Shown: positions 18,558 through 26,415 of the stretch, one piece after another | How the letters are laid out: each line of letters starts with the position of its first letter | Position numbering within the stretch: the stretch's first letter is position 1 | Assembly: GCA_026913215.1 (NCBI GenBank) | Contig: JAPTYK010000001.1 | Span: 4,898,001 to 4,962,000 of the forward strand | Length of the DNA stretch: 64,000 bases | Source of the DNA: Streptomyces diastatochromogenes | Lineage (GTDB): Bacteria > Actinomycetota > Actinomycetes > Streptomycetales > Streptomycetaceae | Reading direction: 5' to 3' | The notes under the pieces: generated by a model | Database searches by the model: none | What the model saw: the letters and a program-made list of their open reading frames with translations, nothing else | What the model was told of the DNA's origin: nothing | Position numbers and translations under genes: made by a program

Positions 18558-19520
18558 AGGCTCAGTGCCGCCCTCACCGTCGCCACCATCCGCTCCGGGT
18601 GCTGGAACACCTCCCGTGCCGTGAAGCGGAGCACCCGGCGGATCTCCGGGCAGGACTGGAGGGCGTTGAAGCGGGCGATGTCGCGTTCGTGGGCACGGCG
18701 GGTGCCGTGGAAGGCGTAGCCCTCGATCTCGACCGCCAGGCGTGCCGTGCGGAAGAGGAAGTCCGGGCGGAGGACGCGGCCTTCCGGTGTGCGCACCGCC
18801 GGCTGGGATTCCGCGAAGAGGCCGACGTCGCCCATGCGGAGGCGGGCGACCGTTTCGGCGGGGGAGCCGGAGGCGGGTTCGGCCAGGCGGAGCCAGGTGC
18901 GGGCGCGGGCGGCGCCTCGGCGGGGTGTGGAGAGTTCCGTGGCGAGGTCCTCGTACCGGACGACGGGGCGCGGCGTACGCCTTCGACGGCGCGGTGGGCG
19001 AGGGCGGAGTCCGCGACGACCAGGGCTTCCTCACGGGTGGCGGAGGCGCGTATCAGGTCGCCGACGGTGCGCGCGGGGGTCGTGGTCCGCAGGCCGCGCC
19101 GTATCGAGCGGTCGTGGGGCGTCAGGGAGGTGGTGGTGTGGATCCGTACGGTCGGGCCGAGGGCCGACCGGGCCGGTGCCGGGGCCGTGAACTCCAAGGG
19201 GGGCTTCAGCGGGCCGGCCGAGTCCGCCGTTCCCAGGCGTTCGATGCGGTGCAGGCGCGCCGCCGTGCCGTGGCTGCACACCAGTTCGGGGCGGAGGAAC
19301 TGGAGGGCCGTCGCCCGCAGTCGCCAGTCCACCTCCTTCCCGGCGCGGCCCAGGCGCCCCGGCAGATCCGCTGCCAGCCGTCACGGCGGAGGCGTCCGGA
19401 CAGGCGGCCCGGGGGCCAGCCGGCCGCGAGCGCCCAGACCGTCAGGAGTACCCCGCCCCTGGCGAGGATCGCCAACTCGTACATAAGCGCAACGATCCAC
19501 GGAAGAGGGACACTTCGCAC
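18554..19520 (-). CDS. AbiEi-type winged-helix plus DUF559 (Vsr-like nuclease fold) protein, frameshifted
   Basis: The N-terminal part (ILARGGVLLTVWALAAGW, RLSGRLRRDGWQRICRGAWA) resembles the AbiEi antitoxin N-terminal winged helix. The middle (LVCSHGTAARLHRI, RGLRTTTPARTVGDLI, then ALVVADSALA) is the usual AbiEi/DUF559 linker. The C-terminal 90 residues (RVLRPDFLFRTARLAVEIEG, FHGTRRAHERDIARFNALQ) match DUF559, a restriction-endonuclease-like fold with the D...E-x-(D/E) style acidic residues. Parts lie in three frames, with breaks near 19330 and 18830-18950. Start uncertain: GTG 19520, or ATG 19484 (MYELAILARGG). Such proteins are frequent in Streptomyces; toxin-antitoxin or DNA-repair roles are guesses. 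Confidence 0.65.
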
Positions 19521-19533
19521 CCCCTGTGGAAAA

Positions 19534-19555
19534 CCTGGCGAAAGCAGTCGCCAGG
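19534..19555. promoter_or_regulatory. Perfect inverted repeat upstream of the DUF559-like gene
   Basis: CCTGGCGA, six bases, TCGCCAGG. It lies 14 bases before the minus-strand start at 19520 and about 50 bases before the divergent plus-strand gene at 19607, so it could be an operator for either. AbiEi-type proteins often autoregulate; inference only. Confidence 0.45.
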
Positions 19556-19606
19556 AAAGCGTAAATATGGCGAGACGTGCGCTCCGGGCAGGAGCATTCT
19601 GGACAG

Positions 19607-20065
19607 ATGACGGCGAGCCCGAGCGCGACCCCGAGCACCACCCCGAGCGCGACCCCGAGCACCACTCCGAGCGCCACCCCGAGCACCGCTCCGAGCGCGA
19701 ATCCCGGTGCGACTCCCAGCGTGCAGCTGGTCAGTGACCTCGTCACCCGCATCCCCGAGTTCCGGGGGGCGTACGAGACCCATGTCTTCCATCAGGGCGG
19801 TGTCCTGCCGCACGTGTTCTTCTGGGACGTCGTCCAGGACACCGTCCGGTCCTTCCTCGGCGAGGCCCCCGGGGCGGCCGACTGGCGTCGGACGCTCGCG
19901 TTCCTGGAGGAGCAGAGCGCGCGCGGGGTCCTCGGCGTCGACGAGGTCATCGTGACGTCGTTCCTCGGCGACCTGCCCTCGCCGCAGGAGCCCGGGCACG
20001 CGATCGTCGAGCAGCTGGGCCCCGTCATGGCCGCGAAGTTCGTCCGGATAAGGCCCCTCGGGTGA
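19607..20065 (+). CDS. Small cytosolic protein of unknown function (DUF7674-like)
   Basis: 152 residues, intact. The first 38 residues are a Pro/Ser/Thr/Ala repeat (PSATPSTT units). The folded part starts VQLVSDLVTRIPEFRGAYE and continues HVFFWDVVQDTVRSFLG, WRRTLAFLEEQSARGVLGVD and FLGDLPSPQEPG, a helical domain seen in small stand-alone Streptomyces proteins. The family name is from memory of such sequences and is tentative. No signal peptide. The repetitive N-terminus may not be part of the protein if a later start is used, but no better ribosome site is visible. Confidence 0.6.
   Translation: MTASPSATPSTTPSATPSTTPSATPSTAPSANPGATPSVQLVSDLVTRIPEFRGAYETHVFHQGGVLPHVFFWDVVQDTVRSFLGEAPGAADWRRTLAFLEEQSARGVLGVDEVIVTSFLGDLPSPQEPGHAIVEQLGPVMAAKFVRIRPLG
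19619..19690 (+). repeat. 24-base tandem repeat encoding an Ala-Thr-Pro-Ser N-terminus
   Basis: Three units of CCGAGCGCGACCCCGAGCAC-type sequence (period 24, inner period 12), in frame with the gene at 19607. Confidence 0.9.
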
Positions 20066-20096
20066 TCCCCGGGCATGCCCCCGGATAATCGGGCGC

Positions 20097-21195
20097 ATGT
20101 CCCTGACCAGGCCCAGCAGACCCACCCTCGCCGCTCTCGGCGGCTATGCCGCCGCCCGGCTCGTCGGCCTCCTCGTCCTCGCGGTCGCCGCCGCGGCGAC
20201 CGGCGAGGACGGGTTCCACCGGCTCAAGGGGCGCTGGGACTCCGTCTGGTACGTGCGGATCGCCGAGCACGGGTACGGCTACCAGGTCACCCTGCCGAAC
20301 GGCGACGTCCACGCCGACCTCGCCTTCTTCCCGCTCCTCCCGGCCCTGGAGCGCGGCCTCTCCGCCCTCCTGTCCGTCGACGCGGCCACCGCCGGGCTGC
20401 TCGTCTCCTGGACCGCCGGGCTCGCCGCCGCCTGGGGCATCCACGCGTGCGGGGCCCAGGTCGCCGGCCCACGCGCGGGCGTGCTCCTCGCCGTCCTCTG
20501 GGGTGTACCCGACCGCCTTCGTGCAGTCGATGGCGTACACCGAGACCTTGTTCACCGCGCTCGCCGCCTGGTCGCTGTACGCGGTGCTGCGCGGGCGCTG
20601 GGTCCTCGCCGGGGTCCTGTGCGCGGCCGCCGGGCTCACCCGGCCGACGGCCGCCGCGCTGATCGCCGCCCTCGGCGTCACGGCCCTCGTCACCCTCGTA
20701 CGGGAACGGCGGCTGCCCGCGCGGACGGTGGCCGGGGTGCTGATCGCGCCGCTGGGCTGGCTCGCGTACGTCGCCTACGTCGGGGTCCGCGAGGGGAGCC
20801 CGACCGCCTACTTCGACGTCCAGGCCGCCTGGGGCAACTCCATCGACTTCGGCGTCGCCCTCGCCCTGTTCATCGCGGGCCTGCCGTGGCCCGCCGCCCT
20901 CGGGCTGTGCGCGGCGCTCGCGCTGCTCGGGTGGCTGGTCGTGCTGTGCGTGCGGCAGCGGCAGCCGCTGCCGCTGCTCGTGTACACGATCGGGGTGGTG
21001 TTCGTGTCGCTCGTGGGCGCCGCGTACTTCGGCTCCCGGCCGCGCCTGATGATGCCCGCGTTCGGGCTGCTCCTCCCGCCCGCCGTGGCCCTCGCGCGCG
21101 TGCGGACCCGTACCGCCGTACCCGTCCTCGCCGGCCTCGCGCTCGCCTCCGCCGCGTACGGCGCCTTCACACTCCTCGGCTCGGGCCCACCGTGA
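20097..21195 (+). CDS. Polytopic membrane glycosyltransferase-like protein (PIG-V/GT-C type), frameshifted
   Basis: Multi-helix membrane protein of about 365 residues. It starts LAALGGYAAARLVGLLVLAV, then WDSVWYVRIAEHGYGYQVTL, which matches the first luminal loop of PIG-V-type mannosyltransferases (WD at the catalytic loop), and DLAFFPLLPALERGL. One base is lost around 20505 (LWGVYPTAFVQSMAYTETLF in the corrected frame). Later helices are VTALVTLVRER, FGVALALFIAGLPWPAAL and GFLFG-like turns (AYFGSRPRLMMPAFGLLLPP). It should use a polyprenyl-phosphate sugar donor at the membrane. Donor and acceptor are unknown. Confidence 0.78.
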
Positions 21196-21221
21196 CCAGC
21201 CCGCGGACGCTTTCCGCTCGA

Positions 21222-21330
21222 CACGCGCGCGCGTACTCCTGGCTTCAGTCCCCTCGCGCCGTCCACGCGCGCGCGTACTCCCGGTTTCAGTCCCCTCACG
21301 ACGTCCACACGCCCACCCGTACCCCCGGTT
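21222..21330. repeat. 42-base direct repeat at the 3' end of the DUF192 gene
   Basis: Two nearly identical 42-base copies (21222-21263 and 21264-21305), each beginning CACGCGCGCGCGTACTCC, plus a degenerate third copy (21306-21330) that lies inside the DUF192 coding end. Read on the minus strand each copy encodes a PGVRARV-like peptide, resembling the DUF192 C-terminus EPGVRVGV. Confidence 0.9.
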
Positions 21331-21646
21331 CCACCCCCCACCCCGCCATCGCCCCCGCCTCCGCCTCAAGCACGTGACGGCCGCGCGGCCGGATCATGCC
21401 GAGCCGTCCCGGGCGCATCGTGACCACGGAGCGGACCGTGAGCGAGCCGTCCAGGTGGGCGACGTCGATGGGGAAGCGCATGCCGAAGGTGTGGACGCTG
21501 TTGGTCCGGACGATGAGCAGGGCTCCCGTGATGCCGTCGCGGCCGAGGAGCCCGCGCCGCCGGGTCCGGTACGAGGCGGCCACCTCCAGCGGGATCCGCA
21601 GGGTGCCCACCGTCAACGTTCCTGTGCCGTCCGCCCATTTCCCCAT
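21296..21646 (-). CDS. DUF192 family protein
   Basis: 116 residues, intact. ATG 21646. The DUF192 core is clear: ASYRTRRRGLLGRDGITGAL, VHTFGMRFPIDVAHLDG and MIRPRGRHVLEAEAGAMAGWG. The family is a small beta-barrel found throughout bacteria and archaea, without a proven biochemical role. It has no signal peptide here. It is divergent from the prepilin peptidase gene with only 40 bases between starts, a spacing often seen for DUF192 genes in Streptomyces, so regulation may be shared. Stop lies inside the tandem repeat region. Confidence 0.88.
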   Translation of the reverse strand: MGKWADGTGTLTVGTLRIPLEVAASYRTRRRGLLGRDGITGALLIVRTNSVHTFGMRFPIDVAHLDGSLTVRSVVTMRPGRLGMIRPRGRHVLEAEAGAMAGWGVEPGVRVGVWTS

Positions 21647-21686
21647 GCGGCAGACCGTAGCGGCAGGGACGCCTAGGGTCTCGTCC

Positions 21687-22421
21687 GTGTACGTCACGCT
21701 GATCGCCGTCGCCGCCCTGTGGGGCCGCCGCCGGGCTGCTGGTGCCCCGGGCCGCGTACCGGCTCTCCGTGGAGCCGGAGGAGCCGTGGCGGGACCGCTG
21801 CCCCGCCGGGCACGTGCTCGCCGGGCCGGGGCGCGGCTGGCTCGGCGGGCCGGGGCGGCGGAGTGCGCGACCACGGCGAGCCCGCTGCTCGCGCCGCTGC
21901 TCACCGCCCTGGTGTGTGCCGTGCTCGCCGCCGCCACCGGCGGGCCCCGGCCCGAGCTGGCGGTCTGGCTGCTCGGCGCTCCGGCGGCGGTCCTCCTGGC
22001 CACGGTGGACGCGCGCGTGCACCGGCTTCCGGACGGTCTGACGCTGCCGCTGGCCGTCGCGGTCCCGCTGCTCCTCGGTGTCGCCGAGCTCCTCCCGTAC
22101 GAAGCGGGGTCCTGGCTCCACGCGGTGCTCGGCGGGCTCGTCCTCGGCGGGTCCTATCTGGTGCTGTTCCTGATCAGCCCGAGCCAGCTGGGGTTCGGCG
22201 ACGTGAAGCTGGCGGTCCCGCTGGGCGCGGCGCTCGGCTGGTACGGCTGGGGGGTGCTCTTCGCGGGGGCCTTCGCCGGTTTCCTCCTCGGCGCGCTGTA
22301 CGGCCTCGGTCTGATGCTGCTGCGGCGGGCGGGGCGCTCCTCGGCGATCCCCTTCGGCCCCTTCATGCTCGTCGGCGCGCTGCTCGGCCTGCTCCTCGGC
22401 GCGTTCACCGCGATTCCCTGA
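21687..22421 (+). CDS. A24-family prepilin peptidase, frameshifted
   Basis: Aspartic membrane protease that would cleave the Flp pilin and the TadE/TadG-like proteins encoded at 11.8-17 kb. The two active-site regions are visible: TVDARVHRLPDGLTLPL (first Asp) and QLGFGDVKLAVPLG (GxGD motif). Hydrophobic helices surround them (PLLAPLLTALVCAVLAAAT, LVLGGSYLVLFLI, GVLFAGAFAGFLLGAL). The N-terminus VYVTLIAVAALWG changes frame near 21722 in a G run, and the region up to ECATTASP is out of frame. About 245 residues, the short form without a clear methylase domain. GTG 21687. Confidence 0.88.
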   Translation: MYVTLIAVAALWGRRRAAGAPGRVPALRGAGGAVAGPLPRRARARRAGARLARRAGAAECATTASPLLAPLLTALVCAVLAAATGGPRPELAVWLLGAPAAVLLATVDARVHRLPDGLTLPLAVAVPLLLGVAELLPYEAGSWLHAVLGGLVLGGSYLVLFLISPSQLGFGDVKLAVPLGAALGWYGWGVLFAGAFAGFLLGALYGLGLMLLRRAGRSSAIPFGPFMLVGALLGLLLGAFTAIP

Positions 22422-22446
22422 AAGGCCGCCCCTAGCATCGCCGCAC

Positions 22447-23924
22447 ATGCTGACAATCGAGAGCGAAGCGCCCGTAACGGGCACGGCGTCCGCGCCCCCG
22501 GCCCGCCGGCTCCCCGTCCCCTGGGTCTGGGCCGCCGGGCTCTTCCTCCTCTACGCGACCGTCGCCGTGCGCCGCCACCAGCTCCTCCGCACCACCGGCT
22601 ACGACCTCGGGATCTTCGAGCAGGCCGTCCGGGCCTACGCCGAACTCCGGGCGCCCGTCGCCCCCTTGCGCGGCGAGGGGTTCAACCTCCTCGGCGACCA
22701 CTTCCACCCGCTGCTCGCCGCCCTCGCGCCCCTCTACCGGCTCTGGCCCTCCCCGCTCTGCCTGCTCCTCGCCCAGTCCGCGCTGCTCGCCCTCGCCGTG
22801 GTGCCGCTGGCGCGCCGGGCGGGGGCCGTCCTCAGGACGGCGGCCGCGCACGCCGTCGCCGCCGGGTACGGGCTGAGCTGGGGATCGCCTCCGCCGCCGC
22901 CTTCGACTTCCACGAGGTCGCGCTCGCCGTCCCGCTGCTCTCCTTCTCCCTCGAAGCGCTCGCCCGGCGGCGCTGGCGGCAGGCCGTCGCCTGGGCGGCG
23001 CCGCTGCTGCTGGTCAAGGAGGACCTGGGGTTCACGCTCGCCGCCGTCGGCGCGTACATCGCCCTGAAGGGGCCCCGCCGGCTCGGGCTCGTCACCGCGG
23101 CGGCCGGTGTCCTCGGGTCGCTCCTGGAGGTGGAGGTGCTGCTGCCGGCCTTCAACCCGGGCGGCGGATACGCCCACGGCGGCAACCTCGCCGACGCGCA
23201 GGGGTCCCTGCTCTCCACCCTCGCGCACGCCCCGGTCGACCTGCTGCGCCCCGAGGTCAAGGCGGTCACCCTGGTCCTGGTCTTCGCCCCGTCGGCGTTC
23301 CTGGCGCTCCGGTCACCGCTCGCACTGATCGCCGTGCCCACCCTCGGCTGGCGGCTGCTCTCCGAGAACGGCTTCCACTGGGGCACGGCCTTCCACTACA
23401 GCGCGATCCTCATGCCGGTCGTCTTCGCCGGTCTCGTCGACGCGCTCGGCGGCAGGGACCGGCGCGAGCTGCGGGCCGTCCTCGCGACCGTCCTCGCCGT
23501 GACCGTGGTGCTGCTCCCGTCCTTCCCGCTGGCCCAGCTCGCCCAGCGGGCCACCTGGCGCACCACGCCGCACGTCGAGGCGGCCCGCGCGCTGCTCGCC
23601 CGGATCCCCGACGGGGCCACCGTCGCCGCCTCCAACCGGCTCGCGCCGCAGCTCACCGCCCGCTGCACGGTCGTCCTCTTCCCGACGTTCCCGGTGGGCG
23701 GCGAGCTCTACCGCCGCGACGTCCCGCGCATCCCGGCGCCGACCGCCGCGTGGATCGTCCACGACGAGAAGGCGCCCGAGGCCTGGCCGTACCCCTCGGG
23801 CCACTGGCCCTATCCGATCGAGCGGCAGCGGGCCGAGCTGGAGGCCGCGACCCGGACGTACGGCTACGAGGTCGTCGCCCGGCGTGACGGCATCACCCTG
23901 CTGCACCGGCGGTCCGAGGGCTGA
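22447..23924 (+). CDS. DUF2079 polytopic membrane protein, frameshifted
   Basis: About 492 residues with 8-10 predicted helices. It matches DUF2079 by YDLGIFEQAVRAYAELRAP, the loop GFNLLGDHFHPLLAALAP, DFHEVALAVPLLSFSLEAL and the C-terminal RNCxxLLPxTYP-like segment (here ASNRLAPQLTARCTVVLF). The family resembles GT-C glycosyltransferases, but its activity is unknown. One base is missing near 22882 (SWGIASAAAFDFHEV when restored). Begins 25 bases after the prepilin peptidase stop, so it may share its transcript. Confidence 0.85.
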
Positions 23925-24135
23925 CCTGCCGGAAGGACGCCCCGGGCGTCAACGCCGCGCCCGTGCGGACCGGTCCCCCGTGGGAGGGACGGAACCCCGC
24001 CGCCACGCCGGGGCGCAAACCCGCCACAGGGCCTCGGATCCCTTGTGCCGCTTGGGATCCGGCGGTTCCGACACGCTTTGGCCGGCGCGCGTGGCACGCA
24101 ACACGACTATCGAAGGGTTATGGTGGAAACCCCCT

Positions 24136-24175
24136 CGGGCCGGTCCGTATCCCCCCCACGGACCGGCCCGTTTTC
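24136..24175 (+). terminator. Strong intrinsic terminator with a seven-cytosine loop, possible small RNA end
   Basis: Perfect 13-base-pair stem (24136-24148 with 24158-24170), loop ATCCCCCCC, then TTTTCTTTCC. It lies 210 bases after the DUF2079 stop. A shorter hairpin, GGGTT...AACCC, directly precedes it (24115-24133), and TTGGCC/TATCGA-like promoter hexamers are nearby, so an independent small RNA ending here is possible. The C-rich loop recalls the actinobacterial 6C RNA motif, but only one C6+ loop is present. Confidence 0.85.
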
Positions 24176-24197
24176 TTTCCCTCCGGATCGGGAGGGG

Positions 24198-25235
24198 TCA
24201 GCCCCGGCCGGCCCAGATGTTCGTGCCGGCGGTGTCGACCGCGAACGAGTCGATCTCCTTGAGCTCCTCGGCCGTCAGCGGCGCGCCCGCGAGCGCGGCC
24301 ACGTTCTCCTCCAGCTGGGCGACGCTGGACGCGCCGATCAGCGCCGAGGTCATCCGCTCGTCCCGCAGCACCCACGACAGCGCCAGCTGGGCGAGGGACT
24401 GCCCGCGCCGCTCGGCGATGTCCGCGAGGCCGCGCAGGCGCCGCAGCACCTCGTCGGAGAGCAGGTTCGGGTCGAGGGACTTGCCCTGGGTGGCCCGCGA
24501 GCCCTCCGGGATGCCCTTCAGGTACTTGTTGGTGAGCAGCCCCTGCGCCAGCGGCACGAAGGAGATGCAGCCCATGCCGGCCGCCTCCAGGGTGTCGAGG
24601 AGGCCGTCCTCCTCGGTCCACCGGTTGATCATGGAGTACGAGGGCTGGTGGATGAGCGGCCGGACGCCCATGTCCCGGAGGATCCGGGCGGCCTCGGCGG
24701 TCTGCTCGCTGTTGTACGAGGAGACGCCGACGTACAGCGCCTTGCCCTGCTGGACGGCGGAGGCCAGGGCCCCCATCGTCTCTTCGAGCGGGGTGTGGGG
24801 GTCGAAGCGGTGCGAGTAGAAGATGTCGACGTAGTCGAGGCCCATCCGCTTCAGGGAGGCGTCGAGCGAGGACATCAGGTACTTGCGGGAGCCCCACTCG
24901 CCGTACGGGCCGGGGTGCATCTCGTAACCGGCCTTGGTCGAGATGATCAGCTCGTCGCGGTAGGGCGCGAAGTCCTGGGCGAAGATCTTGCCGAAGTTCA
25001 GCTCGGCGGAGCCGGGCGGCGGCCCGTAGTTGTTCGCCAGGTCGAAGTGGGTGACGCCGAGGTCGAAGGCGCGGCGCAGGATCGCGCGCTGGGTGGTGAG
25101 CGCCTTGTCGTCGCCGAAGTTGTGCCAGAGGCCGAGGGAGATCGCCGGGAGCTTGAGGCCGCTGCGGCCGCTGCGGCGGTACTCCATGGCGTCGTACCGG
25201 TCGGCGGAGGCGCGGTAGAGGGGGGAATCAGTCAC
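24198..25235 (-). CDS. Aldo/keto reductase, YghZ/glyceraldehyde 3-phosphate reductase type
   Basis: 345 residues, intact, GTG 25235. NADPH-dependent barrel enzyme. Catalytic tetrad: Asp in THFDLANNYGPPPGSAE, Tyr in that same segment, Lys in LIISTKAGYEMHPGPYGEWG, His in FYSHRFDPHTPLEE. The start region YDAMEYRRSGRSGLKLPAIS and WHNFGDD are those of the YghZ/Kv-beta-like subgroup, which reduces L-glyceraldehyde 3-phosphate and methylglyoxal. Cofactor-binding SSVAQLEEN is near the end. The gene stands alone between a terminator and a divergent isoprenyl transferase gene; it may be transcribed with almost no leader. Confidence 0.93.
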   Translation of the reverse strand: MTDSPLYRASADRYDAMEYRRSGRSGLKLPAISLGLWHNFGDDKALTTQRAILRRAFDLGVTHFDLANNYGPPPGSAELNFGKIFAQDFAPYRDELIISTKAGYEMHPGPYGEWGSRKYLMSSLDASLKRMGLDYVDIFYSHRFDPHTPLEETMGALASAVQQGKALYVGVSSYNSEQTAEAARILRDMGVRPLIHQPSYSMINRWTEEDGLLDTLEAAGMGCISFVPLAQGLLTNKYLKGIPEGSRATQGKSLDPNLLSDEVLRRLRGLADIAERRGQSLAQLALSWVLRDERMTSALIGASSVAQLEENVAALAGAPLTAEELKEIDSFAVDTAGTNIWAGRG

Positions 25236-25346
25236 GTATCTCTGCTTATCACGGACTTGTGACAGTCCCGGGCTGGGAGCTCGTTACCCGTCCGCAGTAA
25301 TGTGGCGGCTTCGGGGGGCCGACACTGCATGGAGGGGTAAAGAACA

Positions 25347-26108
25347 GTGAACCTGCGCGACCTGGTGTACGGGCTCTACGCACGCCGGGTGGAAGGCCGC
25401 CTCGACCACAACCAGGTGCCCAAGCACATCGGGGTCATCCTCGACGGGAACCGTCGCTGGGCGAAGGCGTCCGGCGGGACCCCCGAGCAGGGACACAAGG
25501 CCGGCGCGGACAAGATCCAGGAGCTGCTGGGCTGGTGCGCCGAGACGGACGTCGAGGTCGTCACGCTCTGGATGCTCTCCACGGACAACCTGAACCGCCC
25601 CGAGGAGCAGCTCGTCCCGCTGCTCGGCATCATCGAGAACGCCGTGCGGTCGCTGGCCGCCGACGGCCGCTGGCGGGTCCACCACGTCGGCACGATGGAC
25701 CTGCTGCCCGCCCGGACCCAGACGGTGCTGAAGGAGGCCGAGGAGGCCACCCGCGCCAACCCCGGGATACTCGTGAACGTCGCCGTGGGCTACGGCGGCC
25801 GGCAGGAGATCGCGGACGCGGTCCGCTCGCTGCTCCTGGAGCACGCGGAGCGGGGGACGAGCTTCGAGGAGCTCGCCGAGATCGTCGACGTCGAGCACAT
25901 CTCGGAGCACCTGTACACGCGCGGGCAGCCCGACCCGGACCTGGTGATCCGCACCAGCGGTGAGCAGCGTCTTTCGGGCTTCATGCTGTGGCAGAGCGCC
26001 CACTCCGAGTACTACTTCTGCGAGGTCCACTGGCCGGCCTTCCGCAAGGTCGACTTCCTGCGGGCGCTGCGGGACTACGCGGCCCGGCACCGGCGCTACG
26101 GCACCTGA
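25347..26108 (+). CDS. uppS: cis-Isoprenyl diphosphate synthase (UppS family)
   Basis: 253 residues, intact, GTG 25347 behind GGAGGGG. The signature HIGVILDGNRRWAKASG contains the essential Asp and Arg residues; VVTLWMLSTDNLNRPEEQL, NVAVGYGGRQEIADAV and the C-terminal DLVIRTSGEQRLSGFMLWQS with the Glu that binds isopentenyl diphosphate complete the fold. It adds isopentenyl units to an allylic primer to make polyprenyl diphosphate lipid carriers. Streptomyces commonly have more than one such enzyme, so this may make a shorter chain than the main undecaprenyl synthase. Confidence 0.93.
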   Translation: MNLRDLVYGLYARRVEGRLDHNQVPKHIGVILDGNRRWAKASGGTPEQGHKAGADKIQELLGWCAETDVEVVTLWMLSTDNLNRPEEQLVPLLGIIENAVRSLAADGRWRVHHVGTMDLLPARTQTVLKEAEEATRANPGILVNVAVGYGGRQEIADAVRSLLLEHAERGTSFEELAEIVDVEHISEHLYTRGQPDPDLVIRTSGEQRLSGFMLWQSAHSEYYFCEVHWPAFRKVDFLRALRDYAARHRRYGT

Positions 26109-26157
26109 CCCGCCCCGAGACCCCATCCGGACATTCCCGGTCGGAAGTGATCACCTC

Positions 26158-26171
26158 GTGTTCATGAACAC
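26158..26171. promoter_or_regulatory. Perfect 14-base palindrome in the uppS-phoH2 gap
   Basis: GTGTTCATGAACAC is its own reverse complement. A second palindrome, TGCCATGGCA, follows at 26181-26190. Both lie in a locally AT-richer stretch about 250 bases before the PhoH2 start, suggesting a regulator binding site. Confidence 0.5.
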
Positions 26172-26229
26172 GTCGTCATATGCCATGGCATGGCAAGGGG
26201 TGTTCGAGGGCATATCCCTGGTGAAGTGA
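26164..26229 (+). CDS. 21-residue ORF in the phoH2 leader
   Basis: ATG 26164 to TGA 26229 encodes MNTSSYAMAWQGVFEGISLVK. The start sits inside the 14-base palindrome and no strong ribosome site precedes it. Codon choice is not typical of the genome. Either a leader peptide for phoH2 or chance. Confidence 0.25.
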   Translation: MNTSSYAMAWQGVFEGISLVK

Positions 26230-26415
26230 GCGGCACGGAGACCGCCACCCGGGAGGCCCCTTGCACCAGGACGACCGTGCGGGACACGTACGGGAGAAGC
26301 GGAGGGCCGTGGTTCGGCCCGCGCATCGCGGCCTGAGCCCGGTCCCATTCCGCAGCGACACCGGTTCCGTCGCACCCCGACCTCACAGGGGTCTTCCGAG
26401 GGGGTCTGTCCTTCC

